Of a stretch of 64,000 bases of DNA, positions 34,192 through 42,800 are shown piece after piece; the first letter of the stretch is position 1, and each line of letters opens with the position of its first letter. A program made the translations under genes and the position numbers. The notes beneath the pieces were generated by a model. The model searched no databases. It saw nothing but the letters and a program-made list of their open reading frames with translations, and had not been told where the DNA came from. The stretch is from Epilithonimonas hungarica (lineage in GTDB: Bacteria > Bacteroidota > Bacteroidia > Flavobacteriales > Weeksellaceae): contig NZ_FNBH01000001.1 of assembly GCF_900102265.1 (NCBI RefSeq), positions 930,001-994,000 on the forward strand. The letters are read 5' to 3'.

Positions 34192-34224
34192 CAAATATAT
34201 AGTGTAAAATTATATTGTGCACAA
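34192..34224 (-). promoter_or_regulatory. Bacteroidota-type promoter for ohr-ohrR
   Basis: On the minus strand TTG (34224-34222), a 22-base spacer and TATATTTG (34199-34192) make a -33/-7 pair. The -33 part is inside the operator palindrome. Confidence 0.6.
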
Positions 34225-34229
34225 TATAA
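34210..34229. promoter_or_regulatory. OhrR operator palindrome
   Basis: TTATATTGTGCACAATATAA is a perfect 20-base palindrome. Its ATTGT...ACAAT core resembles known MarR/OhrR sites. It covers the -33 region of the ohr promoter, as a repressor site should. Confidence 0.75.
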
Positions 34230-34282
34230 AATAAAACTTTTATCAAAATCTATTATTGATGTAGACTATAAACTGTTAGAAA

Positions 34283-35479
34283 TTATATAAAATCATAGTA
34301 ACCATTATCCTTTCCAAGGATTTTCTTATCGTCAGAATTCAGCCATCTTTTAAGAATTGTGGCATAGACTTTCCTAAAATCTTCGGTATAGATCAGATCG
34401 CCGTCTTTGAGATTGGTCAAATCAGGAAGTGGATTCAATAATCCTTTTTTCTTAAGTCCGCCACTGATGAAAAACATTTGATTGGCAGTTCCGTGGTCGG
34501 TTCCGTTGCTGGCATTTTGGGCAACTCGTCTCCCGAATTCGGAAAAGGTCATAATCATCACATCATTGAATTTACCATTCTCTTTCATATCCTTCGTAAA
34601 AACTTCAACAGCGTCATTAATGTTTTTGAATAATTGATTCTGTTTCTGATTCTGATTGGAATGTGTGTCAAAACTTCCGATGGAAAGATAATAGACTTGC
34701 GTATTAATATCGGATTTGATGAGCGAAGCAATCGTTTTAAAGTCTTTTCCTATTTGTGTCGTTGGATAAACCTTGTCAGTTGGTTTGGTTTTGCTTTCCT
34801 CAAAAATATATCCAGAATTATTAATGGCATTTCCGAGTGTATTATAGAGATACGAAGCCAAATCGTGGTCGTGGTCGTGATGTTCCTCAGCCAGTTTTTT
34901 ATAAAGCGTTTCCTGGCTATTGTCGAACAATTTTTTCGGGTCTTTGAAGGCGATCGCCTTGTTGTTCTCTCCTTTCATTGCGAGACTTAGAAGGTCATCC
35001 ACTTCTATTGCTTGTGTAGGATTTTGACAATCATGGCAGGCTTCATCCAGATATCTTCCCAGCCAGCCGGAATTAATAAATTGTCTACTGTCACTAGCAG
35101 ATTGCCAGATGTCCATACTTCGGAAGTGTGATTTGTTCGGCCCTGGGTAACCGACATTGTTCATTACTGCCAATTCTCCGTTGTCATACAGTTCTTTAAA
35201 ATATTTTAGATTTGGATTGATTCCTGCTTCGTCTGTTAGCGACAAAGCGTTTTCTTCCTTAATCGAAATTTGGTTTCTGACTTTATAATAAATATCATTT
35301 CTGACAGGAATTATCGTATTGAGCCCATCATTACCACCAGATAACTGAAGAATGATGAGCGTTTTCCCATTCATTGCAATCGCTTCCGGTAAGGTCAAAG
35401 CTTTCAGGAAATTCGGAAAAAGAAATGAGGCCGCAGCCAGACTGCTAGTTTTTATGAAGGTTTTTCTATTGATAATCAT
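34283..35479 (-). CDS. DUF1501-family exported protein
   Basis: A 398-residue protein of the sulfatase-like/alkaline-phosphatase-fold DUF1501 family. The N-terminus NRKTFIKTSSLAAASFLFPN is an export signal of the Tat-like style, although only a single Arg-Lys is present instead of the twin Arg. Landmarks: LQLSGGNDGLNTIIPVRND, NVGYPGPNKSHFRSMDIWQS, SFDTHSNQNQKQNQLF, and the C-terminal TFSEFGRRVAQNASNGTDHG. These glutamate/histidine-rich motifs suggest metal binding. The role of the family is not established. It sits 11 bases behind a DUF1800 gene, the standard pairing, so the two likely work together outside the cytoplasm. Confidence 0.92.
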   Translation of the reverse strand: MIINRKTFIKTSSLAAASFLFPNFLKALTLPEAIAMNGKTLIILQLSGGNDGLNTIIPVRNDIYYKVRNQISIKEENALSLTDEAGINPNLKYFKELYDNGELAVMNNVGYPGPNKSHFRSMDIWQSASDSRQFINSGWLGRYLDEACHDCQNPTQAIEVDDLLSLAMKGENNKAIAFKDPKKLFDNSQETLYKKLAEEHHDHDHDLASYLYNTLGNAINNSGYIFEESKTKPTDKVYPTTQIGKDFKTIASLIKSDINTQVYYLSIGSFDTHSNQNQKQNQLFKNINDAVEVFTKDMKENGKFNDVMIMTFSEFGRRVAQNASNGTDHGTANQMFFISGGLKKKGLLNPLPDLTNLKDGDLIYTEDFRKVYATILKRWLNSDDKKILGKDNGYYDFI

Positions 35480-35490
35480 AACAGCTTATT

Positions 35491-36855
35491 TTAACAAAGT
35501 TGATATTCTGGTGTTGACATAATAGTTATCATCAGATGTTTCTTACTTTTATCGGCATTGAATTGTGTAATCATACTCTGAATTTTCTCATTAGGATTAG
35601 CCAATAATATTTCGAATAAATCTTGGTCAAGGATGTTATTGATACTGTCCCAGTGGATGGTAATCGTGTTTTGCTTTTTGTTGACGACCACTTTTTTTTC
35701 CTCTTTTCCCATATTGACATCATCATTGGATTTTGGTTCAATATCGAGAGTTTTATAATTAGCCATTACAGAAGGGATTTTCATTCTTAAAAGTAGAGTA
35801 GAGCTGTCTATCCAGGCCATCCCGGATGGCCAGCCTGCGACATTAGGTGGTTGTAAAAGTTCCTGTCCAAGTAATTTTTCGAAGTTATAGATCGTATCTT
35901 TATTTTGTAGATCCATAGGCATTATTCGTCGGATTCCTACAATCAGTTCAACAGGAGATTTTATTTTTGCGCCAATGTTTTTTTCAGAATAAAACCAGTC
36001 GGAAAGGAAAATCTCATCCATCAGTGTCATTATATCATAATTGGATTTGTAAAATTTTTGACTGAGTGATTTTACTATCTTTTCATCAGGTGTTTCATTA
36101 ACAAAAAATTGATAAATCTTTCTAGTAATAAAATCTGCACATTCCGGTTTTTCAAGAATAATGTTGATAATGTCTGTTCCATCAAAATTTCCGCTTTTCC
36201 CAAGAAATTCTTTCTCTCCTGTATCGTGTTGTTTTTTATTGTCCGTAAATTCTCCCAATCCATTATAACTCCAGCCTGTAAAAGCTCTTGCCGATTCTTT
36301 GATGTCTTTTTCTGTGTATAGATTTCCTCTCCCAAGAGTGAAAAGTTCCATTAACTCTCTTGCAAAGTTTTCGTTGGGTCTGGCTTTTTTATTCTGTTGA
36401 TTATTAAGAAAATTCAACATTGCAGAAGATTTTGAAACTTCAAAAACCAGATCTCTGAAGTTGCCCAAGGCATTTTTCCGGAAGATTTCAATAATATCTT
36501 TATTAAATAAGGGATGCTGAATTCTAGTGGCAAAATGGCTGTGCCAGAAAAGTGCCATCTTTTCCCGAAGCTGGTTCGGTGTATTTATCATTTGATCATG
36601 CCAGGATTTTCTGACAGCAATATTATATTTTTTATTGAACTGATTCAGCGATTTTTTGTCCGTTGCTTTGGACATTTCCTGATATTGCTCCGGCGTTATA
36701 CTTTGAACATCGGGTTGTAGGACTTCATATGAATTGATTTTCAGTTCCTGATACAATTTCTTCGAACTTATATTTTTGTATTTTTCGATATCATTATGAT
36801 GAATACCAAAACCCGCTCTGGAAATCAAATGTTTATTTTTCAGGAAATTATTCAT
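35491..36855 (-). CDS. DUF1800-family protein
   Basis: A 454-residue protein of the DUF1800 family, first gene of the pair with DUF1501. Recognisable segments are HLISRAGFGIHHNDIEKYKN at the start, MALFWHSHFATRIQHPLFNK, ENFARELMELFTLGRGNLYT, ARAFTGWSYNG, and the late LQPPNVAGWPSGMAWIDSST. No clear signal peptide is visible, yet its partner is exported. Function is unknown; the constant gene pairing in Bacteroidota and Proteobacteria is established knowledge. The 216 bases upstream, shared with the divergent barrel gene, contain that gene's promoter. Confidence 0.92.
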   Translation of the reverse strand: MNNFLKNKHLISRAGFGIHHNDIEKYKNISSKKLYQELKINSYEVLQPDVQSITPEQYQEMSKATDKKSLNQFNKKYNIAVRKSWHDQMINTPNQLREKMALFWHSHFATRIQHPLFNKDIIEIFRKNALGNFRDLVFEVSKSSAMLNFLNNQQNKKARPNENFARELMELFTLGRGNLYTEKDIKESARAFTGWSYNGLGEFTDNKKQHDTGEKEFLGKSGNFDGTDIINIILEKPECADFITRKIYQFFVNETPDEKIVKSLSQKFYKSNYDIMTLMDEIFLSDWFYSEKNIGAKIKSPVELIVGIRRIMPMDLQNKDTIYNFEKLLGQELLQPPNVAGWPSGMAWIDSSTLLLRMKIPSVMANYKTLDIEPKSNDDVNMGKEEKKVVVNKKQNTITIHWDSINNILDQDLFEILLANPNEKIQSMITQFNADKSKKHLMITIMSTPEYQLC

Positions 36856-37019
36856 ATCAGCAGCTTTTTGTTTTGAGTTAACTTTGAACGAATAGTTAAA
36901 TCAAATATGATGAAAATATCGGTTTATGAATAAATTTTAATATTAATTTATGATTTTAAATAATTGAAAATTAGTTTCTTGATGCTTATATTGTTAGAGT
37001 TGTCAAACAAAAAATCGGT

Positions 37020-37050
37020 TTTGGCACGGAATTTACAAGTATCACCTTTG
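37020..37050 (+). promoter_or_regulatory. Probable promoter of the barrel-protein gene
   Basis: TTTG at 37020-37023, a 19-base spacer and CACCTTTG at 37043-37050 match the -33/-7 pattern except for C in place of T at the first base of the -7 box. Confidence 0.45.
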
Positions 37051-37071
37051 TAAAATTTAAAATTTAAAAAT

Positions 37072-37644
37072 ATGAAATCTTTAAAGCAGTTAATATTGGG
37101 AGCGGGAATTTTGGCAGGAGGATTAATGTCTGCACAAAACTCCGATATGACCAATATGCTGAAAGTTGGTCTTAACGGAGGCGTTTCAACAGGCGGAAAC
37201 ACAGCTGCCAATCTTGGAGTGGATCTATCTTATCAAAATCTGATTACACCGGGATTTGGTTTAGGTATAGCAACTGGTTATAACAATTATTTTGGAAAAG
37301 ATAGAAATGTAAACGGAATCAAAGTTAAAAATAATGACTTTGGTGTAATTCCTGTTGCTGCACTTTTCCGTGTGTACCCGCAACAAATGGGATTCTATTT
37401 CGGAGCTGATTTGGGCTATGGATTTATCGTTGGGGATGACAGAGTTGCCGAAAATGTAAATGTTGCAAGACCAGACGGCGGTTTCTACATCAAACCGGAA
37501 ATAGGTTACCACAACCGCGACTGGAACTTCTTTGCTCAGTATAATAAAACATTTACAGGAGACAAAGGCCAGATCGGCGACCAAAAATATAATGCCGGCG
37601 CAATCGGAGTGGGTTTCAGCTACAATATTCCTTTAGGAAAGTAA
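37072..37644 (+). CDS. Small outer-membrane beta-barrel protein
   Basis: A 190-residue exported protein: signal peptide KSLKQLILGAGILAGGLMSA, then eight or so amphipathic strands with aromatic girdles (LGVDLSYQNLITPGFGLGIA, MGFYFGADLGYGFIVGDD, FYIKPEIGYHNRDWNFFAQY) and a C-terminal strand GVGFSYNIPLGK. This is the layout of small OmpA/OmpX-like barrels (the DUF3575/porin-like group of Bacteroidota). No catalytic motif is seen. Its role may be structural or adhesive; this is inference. It stands alone with a promoter before it and a hairpin terminator after it. Confidence 0.82.
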   Translation: MKSLKQLILGAGILAGGLMSAQNSDMTNMLKVGLNGGVSTGGNTAANLGVDLSYQNLITPGFGLGIATGYNNYFGKDRNVNGIKVKNNDFGVIPVAALFRVYPQQMGFYFGADLGYGFIVGDDRVAENVNVARPDGGFYIKPEIGYHNRDWNFFAQYNKTFTGDKGQIGDQKYNAGAIGVGFSYNIPLGK

Positions 37645-37696
37645 TCTGACTTTCTCCATTCCGTTAAAGTCAATATATTTAATCAAACTATGATAC

Positions 37697-37734
37697 ATTA
37701 ACGCCTTCATTTTCATGAGGGCGTTAATTTTTGA
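37697..37734 (+). terminator. Terminator after the barrel-protein gene
   Basis: Arms ATTAACGCCTTCAT (37697-37710) and ATGAGGGCGTTAAT (37715-37728) pair with one G-U in the RNA and are followed by a T-run. Confidence 0.75.
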
Positions 37735-37806
37735 AAAACTTATCATACATCAAGTTTAATTTTGGATCATTCTAAGTAGATTTGCATCATTAAAATTATT
37801 AAAAGA

Positions 37807-38373
37807 ATGAAAAAAGTATTATTACTAGCTGTATTGGTAAGCGGATTAGCTTTCGGACAAACTAAAAAATTAACAAGTTCAGATGTACACTGGTGGGGTT
37901 ATAAAATCGCAAAAACAGAGGCATCTTCTCACGATGGAACGGTGAATGTAAAATCGGGGAACTTGGTTCTTAAGAATGGAGCAGTTGTAGGTGGAGATTT
38001 CGTATTGGATATGACTTCTATCAATTCTACTGACCTTTCCGGAGAATACCAAGGGAAACTGAACGGTCACTTGAAAAACGGAGACTTCTTCGAAGTTGAA
38101 AAATTTCCGACTGCTACTTACAAAATCACTTCTGTAAAGAAAAATTCTAATAAAGATTACAACTTTGTGGTAAACGGAAACTTGACTGTAAAAGGAAAGA
38201 CCAACCCGGTTTCTTTCCCTGCAAAAATCACTTCTGCAAACGGAGTTGTGACTTTGGAATCTGATAAATTCTCTTTTGACAGACAAAAATTTGATGTAGC
38301 TTACAAATCTACGATGCAAGACGTTTTGGTAAAAGACGATGTTGATTTGAAAGTTAAGATCAGCGTAAAATAA
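37807..38373 (+). CDS. YceI-family periplasmic protein
   Basis: A 188-residue exported lipocalin-like protein. Signal peptide KKVLLLAVLVSGLAFGQ, then the YceI barrel: SSDVHWWGYKIAKTEASSHD, VLDMTSINSTDLSG, LNGHLKNGDFFEVEKFPTAT, NGNLTVKGKTNPVSFPAK and the final strand DVDLKVKISVK. Family members bind isoprenoid quinone-like lipids in a hydrophobic pocket. A -7-like TAGATTTG at 37777-37784 lies 22 bases upstream of the start. It has its own terminator and is probably monocistronic. Confidence 0.94.
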   Translation: MKKVLLLAVLVSGLAFGQTKKLTSSDVHWWGYKIAKTEASSHDGTVNVKSGNLVLKNGAVVGGDFVLDMTSINSTDLSGEYQGKLNGHLKNGDFFEVEKFPTATYKITSVKKNSNKDYNFVVNGNLTVKGKTNPVSFPAKITSANGVVTLESDKFSFDRQKFDVAYKSTMQDVLVKDDVDLKVKISVK

Positions 38374-38394
38374 TTTTTCAAAAAATATATTTTC

Positions 38395-38422
38395 AAGAGC
38401 AGAATTTTTTCTGCTCTTTTTT
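38395..38422 (+). terminator. Terminator after the yceI-type gene
   Basis: AAGAGCAGAA (38395-38404) and TTCTGCTCTT (38409-38418) form a 10-pair stem with a TTTT loop and a T-run. Confidence 0.8.
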
Positions 38423-38460
38423 TGTTTTAAATTTGACTAATGATTTTAAATCCTTCTCGA

Positions 38461-38540
38461 AGTTTTACGCCTTTGTGAACTTTAAAATATTTTCAAGAAA
38501 ATCAAAAAAAATCTTTGTGGACTTTGTGTTCAAAAATTTT
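38461..38540 (+). repeat. CTTTGCG-type intergenic element, copy 2
   Basis: Contains TTTTACGCCTTTGTGAACTT, a central TTTCAAGAAAATCAAA and the end CTTTGTGGACTTTGTGTTCA, stopping a few bases before the start codon at 38546. Its order matches the other copies. Confidence 0.55.
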
Positions 38541-38545
38541 AATTA

Positions 38546-39187
38546 ATGAAGTTATACACAATTAGCGGATTAGGCGCAGATGAAAAAGTCTTGGAAAAAC
38601 TGACTTTCAATCCAGAAATTGAAATCGTTCACATTCCTTGGCTGATTCCCCATCTTAACGAAGAATTTTCTGATTATGTTGCAAGAATGTCGGAATCTAT
38701 AGATGATTCCGAAGAGTTTTATTTGATGGGATATTCATTTGGAGGAATTTTGGTTCAGGAGATTCACAAGCTCAAACCAGCAAAAAAAATTGTGATTTTA
38801 GGAAGCATCAGGTGTGACGCAGAGAAATCAAAACTCATTAAGGCAGGAGAAAAAACGAACGCTATAAAGTATATTCCGGAACGTCTTTTTGGTAACAGCA
38901 GTTCGGTTTTATATATGTTTCTGAAAAAGATATTTGATTCAAAAAATTCTAACCTGTCAGAATATTTTCGAGTAAAGGATCCATATTACCTCAAATGGTC
39001 GATGGATAAAGTTGCAAAATGGAAGTTTGAGAAATTACCCGATGTCATTCAGATCTTGGCGGATAAGGACATCGTTTTCCCGATTAAAAACTCGCAACCG
39101 GATTTTGTGATAAAAAACGCAACACATCTTTTTCCATTAACAAAAGCAAAGCAGGTTTCAGAGATTTTGAAAACTATTTTTGTGTAG
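38546..39187 (+). CDS. Alpha/beta-hydrolase-fold protein
   Basis: A 213-residue small cytosolic hydrolase. The nucleophile elbow is GYSFGG with Ser at about residue 64; the oxyanion-side strand is the N-terminal LYTISGLGADEKVLEKL. A likely acid is the Asp in ILADKDIVFP, and the His is in NATHLFPL near the end. These three give a complete catalytic triad. Substrate is unknown; it could be an esterase or thioesterase. The start codon follows a dispersed repeat by 5 bases. It is flanked on both sides by copies of that repeat, and no operon partner is apparent. Confidence 0.8.
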   Translation: MKLYTISGLGADEKVLEKLTFNPEIEIVHIPWLIPHLNEEFSDYVARMSESIDDSEEFYLMGYSFGGILVQEIHKLKPAKKIVILGSIRCDAEKSKLIKAGEKTNAIKYIPERLFGNSSSVLYMFLKKIFDSKNSNLSEYFRVKDPYYLKWSMDKVAKWKFEKLPDVIQILADKDIVFPIKNSQPDFVIKNATHLFPLTKAKQVSEILKTIFV

Positions 39188-39241
39188 AAATTATTTTACG
39201 CTGATCTTAACTTTCAAATCAGCAACAATCAGAAAAAATTA

Positions 39242-39320
39242 GCTGAGCGAAGTGCCAGCGCGAACCTCAGAATATTTTCAATAATATCAAAAAACTTTAC
39301 GCATTTTGCGTTAAAAAAAG
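39242..39320 (+). repeat. CTTTGCG-type intergenic element, copy 4
   Basis: Begins GCTGAGCGAAGTGCC, has a central AATATTTTCAATAATATCAA, and ends CTTTACGCATTTTGCGTTAA. It lies 81 bases before the sdaA start, so it is farther from its gene than the other copies. Confidence 0.5.
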
Positions 39321-39401
39321 CAACAATCAATGCTACTAATATAAAGTTGCGCCGATTTCAAAAATCAATTACATTTACAAACGATAATTTTTTACAATTT
39401 A

Positions 39402-40820
39402 ATGGAATCTATCAGTGTTTTTGATATCATAAAAATCGGAATCGGACCTTCTTCCTCACATACAATGGGACCTTGGAATGCTGCGAAGATGTTTCTGGAT
39501 CTGGTCAAAAGAAATCATTCTTTACAAGATGTAAAAGAAGTTTTTGTAGAATTCTTCGGTTCATTGGCAAAAACAGGTGTCGGTCACGGAACTGATATAG
39601 CGGGAATGCTTGGCTTGAGCGGAGAAAACTTTCGAACAATCGATACCAATAAAATTGATGACAAAATTGGAAAAATCAAATCAGAACAAAAAATCAATCT
39701 TGGCGGAGAAATTTGGCTGCCATTTATTTATGGACATCATTTGATTCTCAACAAAGAAAAATCCCTGGACTTCCATCCCAACGGAATGATTTTCAAAGTT
39801 GTTTTTGAAAACGGCGAAGAATTCAGTCAGGATTATTATTCAGTTGGAGGTGGATTTGTTGCTACCAAGGAAGACAATTCTATGGAAGACCGCTGTGTCC
39901 GAACACTTTATCCTTGTCATCATGGCAGCGATATTTTGAAGTATATTGAAAAACTTAAGCTTGATAAAATTTCCGATTTAGTTTTTCAAAACGAAGAATC
40001 CTGGAGGACCCACGAAGAAACGCGCCAAAAAGCCTTGGAGATCTGGGATAATATCAAAGACTGTGTTTACAAAAGCATTAATAAAAAAGGTATTCTTCCA
40101 GGTGGTCTGAATGTCACAAGACGTGCTTCCGAAATGAATGAGAAACTTCTCGGAACACAGATTTACAAAAACAAAAATGAGTGGTTCGAAATGGTAAAGA
40201 ACGAGCAGAAAACATTCAGTTCGGTTACCAAATGGGTTTCTTGTTTCGCTCTTGCCGTAAATGAAGAAAACGCATCTTTCGGAAGAATTATTACTGCACC
40301 TACAAATGGCGCAAGTGGTGTAATTCCTGCGGTTTTGATGTATTCACAAGTTTTTACGAAATTCAATTCCGAAGAAGATATTATCAGATTTCTCTTGGTT
40401 GCAGGCGAAATCGGAACTTTATTCAAAAAGAATGCGACCATTTCCGCTGCAATGGGAGGTTGTCAGGCAGAAGTCGGTGTTTCATCGGCAATGGCGGCAG
40501 CTGGACTTACTGAGATTTCGGGTGGAACGCCTGGTCAGGTTTTGATGGCGGCTGAAATTGCAATGGAACATCATCTGGGTTTGACATGTGATCCAATTGG
40601 CGGTCTGGTTCAGATCCCATGCATAGAAAGAAACTCTATGGGGGCAATGAAAGCCATTACTGCGGCATCTCTTGCGCTGGATGGCGACCCGGCAAAAGCA
40701 AAAGTTTCTTTGGATAGTGTCATCAAATCGATGTGGGAGACTGCACTGGACATGAATTCCAAATACAAGGAAACTTCTGAAGGTGGCTTGGCCGTGGCCG
40801 TGAACGTGGCGGAGTGCTAA
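39402..40820 (+). CDS. sdaA: L-serine ammonia-lyase, single-chain iron-sulfur type
   Basis: Converts L-serine to pyruvate and ammonia using a [4Fe-4S] cluster. At 472 residues it is the fused alpha-beta form. The N-terminal beta domain starts SVFDIIKIGIGPSSSHTMGP. The alpha domain holds the conserved cysteines: GGCQAEVG, CDPIGGLVQIPC (two Cys spaced 11 apart), which together make the cluster site, plus substrate loops TAPTNGASGVIPAVL and SGGTPGQVLMAAEIA. It ends SEGGLAVAVNVAEC; a C-terminal Cys is part of the family's self-inhibition tail. All parts are intact. It probably supports use of serine as a carbon source. Confidence 0.97.
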   Translation: MESISVFDIIKIGIGPSSSHTMGPWNAAKMFLDLVKRNHSLQDVKEVFVEFFGSLAKTGVGHGTDIAGMLGLSGENFRTIDTNKIDDKIGKIKSEQKINLGGEIWLPFIYGHHLILNKEKSLDFHPNGMIFKVVFENGEEFSQDYYSVGGGFVATKEDNSMEDRCVRTLYPCHHGSDILKYIEKLKLDKISDLVFQNEESWRTHEETRQKALEIWDNIKDCVYKSINKKGILPGGLNVTRRASEMNEKLLGTQIYKNKNEWFEMVKNEQKTFSSVTKWVSCFALAVNEENASFGRIITAPTNGASGVIPAVLMYSQVFTKFNSEEDIIRFLLVAGEIGTLFKKNATISAAMGGCQAEVGVSSAMAAAGLTEISGGTPGQVLMAAEIAMEHHLGLTCDPIGGLVQIPCIERNSMGAMKAITAASLALDGDPAKAKVSLDSVIKSMWETALDMNSKYKETSEGGLAVAVNVAEC

Positions 40821-40905
40821 ATACATTAATACTTTACATTCTACATTAAATTTGCAATTCCAATATTAATTTTCTATAATAAAGAATCGTTAAAAAAGAA
40901 GCCGG

Positions 40906-40936
40906 TTTGTTATTAAAAATAAAAAGTGTACCTTTG
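40906..40936 (+). promoter_or_regulatory. Bacteroidota-type promoter for the DEAD-box helicase gene
   Basis: TTTG at 40906-40909, a 19-base spacer and TACCTTTG at 40929-40936 are an exact match to the consensus. The start codon follows at 40960. Confidence 0.75.
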
Positions 40937-40959
40937 CACCTAAATTAGACGATCTTTAA

Positions 40960-42651
40960 ATGAATTTATTCACGGAATCCAATCTTAGCGCTGAAGTTCT
41001 TCAGGCGATTGGCGACCTCGGCTTCGTAGAGCCGACAGAAATCCAAAAACAGACTATTCCTTTTATCTCTACAGATACTCGCGATCTTATCGCACTTGCG
41101 GCAACAGGAACAGGCAAAACAGCAGCATTTTCGCTTCCGATTTTGGATATGATAGACGACAACAGTCGTAAAATCCAATTATTGGTGCTTTGCCCTACTA
41201 GAGAACTTTGCCTCCAGATTACCAAAGACATCAAAAATTACACGAAATACCTTAAAAACATCAAGACCACAGCTGTCTATGGTGGTAGTAGCATTATGGA
41301 TCAGATCAGATCTTTGAGAGACAAGCCACAGATCATTGTGGGAACTCCGGGGCGTGTGATCGATATGATCGGAAGAAAAGCACTTGATTTTTCTGAAGTG
41401 CGATGGGTGGTTTTGGATGAAGCTGACGAAATGTTATCAATGGGTTTCAAAGATGATCTGGAAACTATCCTTAGCGAAACTCCTGAAACAAAACAGACTT
41501 TCTTGTTCTCCGCAACGATGAACAAAGAAGTGGAACGTATTTCTAAAAACTATTTGACCAATCCTCACAGAATTTCTATTGGATCGATCAATGCGGTTAA
41601 GAAAAACATCAAGCACGAATATTACGTGGTTGGTTACAGACAGAAAAAAGATGCTCTTAAAAGATTAATCGATTCAAATCCGAATCAATATTCAATTATC
41701 TTTTGTAGAACCAGAATGGAAACTCAGGAAATTGCAGATTTCTTGATGCAGAACGGATATGCGGCAGATGCACTCCACGGTGATCTTTCTCAGGCGCAGA
41801 GGGATACGGTGATGAAGAAATTCCGTCTTAAAAATATCGATATTCTGGTTGCGACAGATGTTGCGGCTAGAGGTTTGGATGTGGATTCTTTGACTCACGT
41901 TATCCATTTTTCTTTACCAGATGATCCGGAAGTTTTTGTTCACAGAAGTGGAAGAACAGGACGTGCTGGTAAGGATGGGATTTCTATGGCATTAATAAAG
42001 CCGGAAGAAAGCAGAAAATTGAAGCAGATCAAGTCTGAAACTAAGATTGATATTGAAGAGAAAAAAATTCCAACTGGAAAAGATATTATCAAGGCCCAAG
42101 TTGGTGGTGTTTTCGAAAAATTGTTGACAGAACATGAAGACATCTTCGAATTTGATAATTCTCTGATCCCAGACCTTTCCAACTTTACGAAAGAAGAATT
42201 GGTACACCAATTACTACAGTTCCAATTGAAGGACCTTGCAACTTATTATAAAGATAGAAACGATATCCAACAGCAGGAATTCAACAGAGATGATAGAGGG
42301 GGAAGTAGAAGAGATAGAGGAAGAGAGCGTGAAAGAAATGGAGAAAGCAGAGAAAGAAGAGAGCGTGGCGATAGAAACGACAGAGGCGGAAAACCAAGAA
42401 GAAAGAATGAAGACATGGTAAGATTCTTCTTCAATCTTGGGAAGAGAGATCAGCTGAAGAAAGTGGATATGCTGGACATCATCAATAAGGCAACTTCTAA
42501 ATCCAAAAAAAGAGCTGATATTGGTAATATAGAAATACTGGACAAATTCAGTTTCTTTGAAATCGAGAAGTCGTATAAGAACGAAGTTTTGGATGGATTG
42601 ACCAGCATGAAATTTCGGGGAAAAGAAATGCGTGCCGAAGTGGCTAATTAA
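40960..42651 (+). CDS. DEAD-box RNA helicase with DbpA-type C-terminal domain
   Basis: A 563-residue ATP-dependent RNA helicase. Motifs in order: Q motif GFVEPTEIQKQTIPF, Walker A ATGTGKT near residues 49-55, PTRELCLQI, TPGRVIDMI, DEAD in VLDEADEMLS, SAT in LFSATMNKE, then helicase C motifs and HRSGRTGRAG. After about residue 440 comes a low-complexity Arg/Glu/Asp/Gly stretch (RGGSRRDRGRERERNGESRE) and then a C-terminal RNA-binding domain (VDMLDIINKATSKSKKRADI, FSFFEIEKSYKNEVLDGLTS) of the DbpA/CsdA type. Such helicases assemble ribosomes and act in the cold. A strong promoter precedes it and a terminator follows. Confidence 0.95.
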   Translation: MNLFTESNLSAEVLQAIGDLGFVEPTEIQKQTIPFISTDTRDLIALAATGTGKTAAFSLPILDMIDDNSRKIQLLVLCPTRELCLQITKDIKNYTKYLKNIKTTAVYGGSSIMDQIRSLRDKPQIIVGTPGRVIDMIGRKALDFSEVRWVVLDEADEMLSMGFKDDLETILSETPETKQTFLFSATMNKEVERISKNYLTNPHRISIGSINAVKKNIKHEYYVVGYRQKKDALKRLIDSNPNQYSIIFCRTRMETQEIADFLMQNGYAADALHGDLSQAQRDTVMKKFRLKNIDILVATDVAARGLDVDSLTHVIHFSLPDDPEVFVHRSGRTGRAGKDGISMALIKPEESRKLKQIKSETKIDIEEKKIPTGKDIIKAQVGGVFEKLLTEHEDIFEFDNSLIPDLSNFTKEELVHQLLQFQLKDLATYYKDRNDIQQQEFNRDDRGGSRRDRGRERERNGESRERRERGDRNDRGGKPRRKNEDMVRFFFNLGKRDQLKKVDMLDIINKATSKSKKRADIGNIEILDKFSFFEIEKSYKNEVLDGLTSMKFRGKEMRAEVAN

Positions 42652-42688
42652 TGATAAAACATTAATGAATATTTAAAATATAATTTGT

Positions 42689-42718
42689 AAAAACCTGTTA
42701 ATCAACAGGTTTTTGCTG
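42689..42718 (+). terminator. Terminator after the DEAD-box helicase gene
   Basis: AAAAACCTGTT (42689-42699) and AACAGGTTTTT (42704-42714) pair perfectly with a 4-base loop. Confidence 0.85.
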
Positions 42719-42800
42719 TTTTTAATCTTAATGAAAAATTAATATTAAAGTTTTTAGGTAAGGTTTTTTTGTTTCATATTTGCAGAAATTAAACATAAAA

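Noticed and set aside
42246-42434. Ser/Leu/Pro-rich frame opposite the helicase linker
   Set aside because: Product of the Arg/Glu low-complexity stretch read on the other strand.
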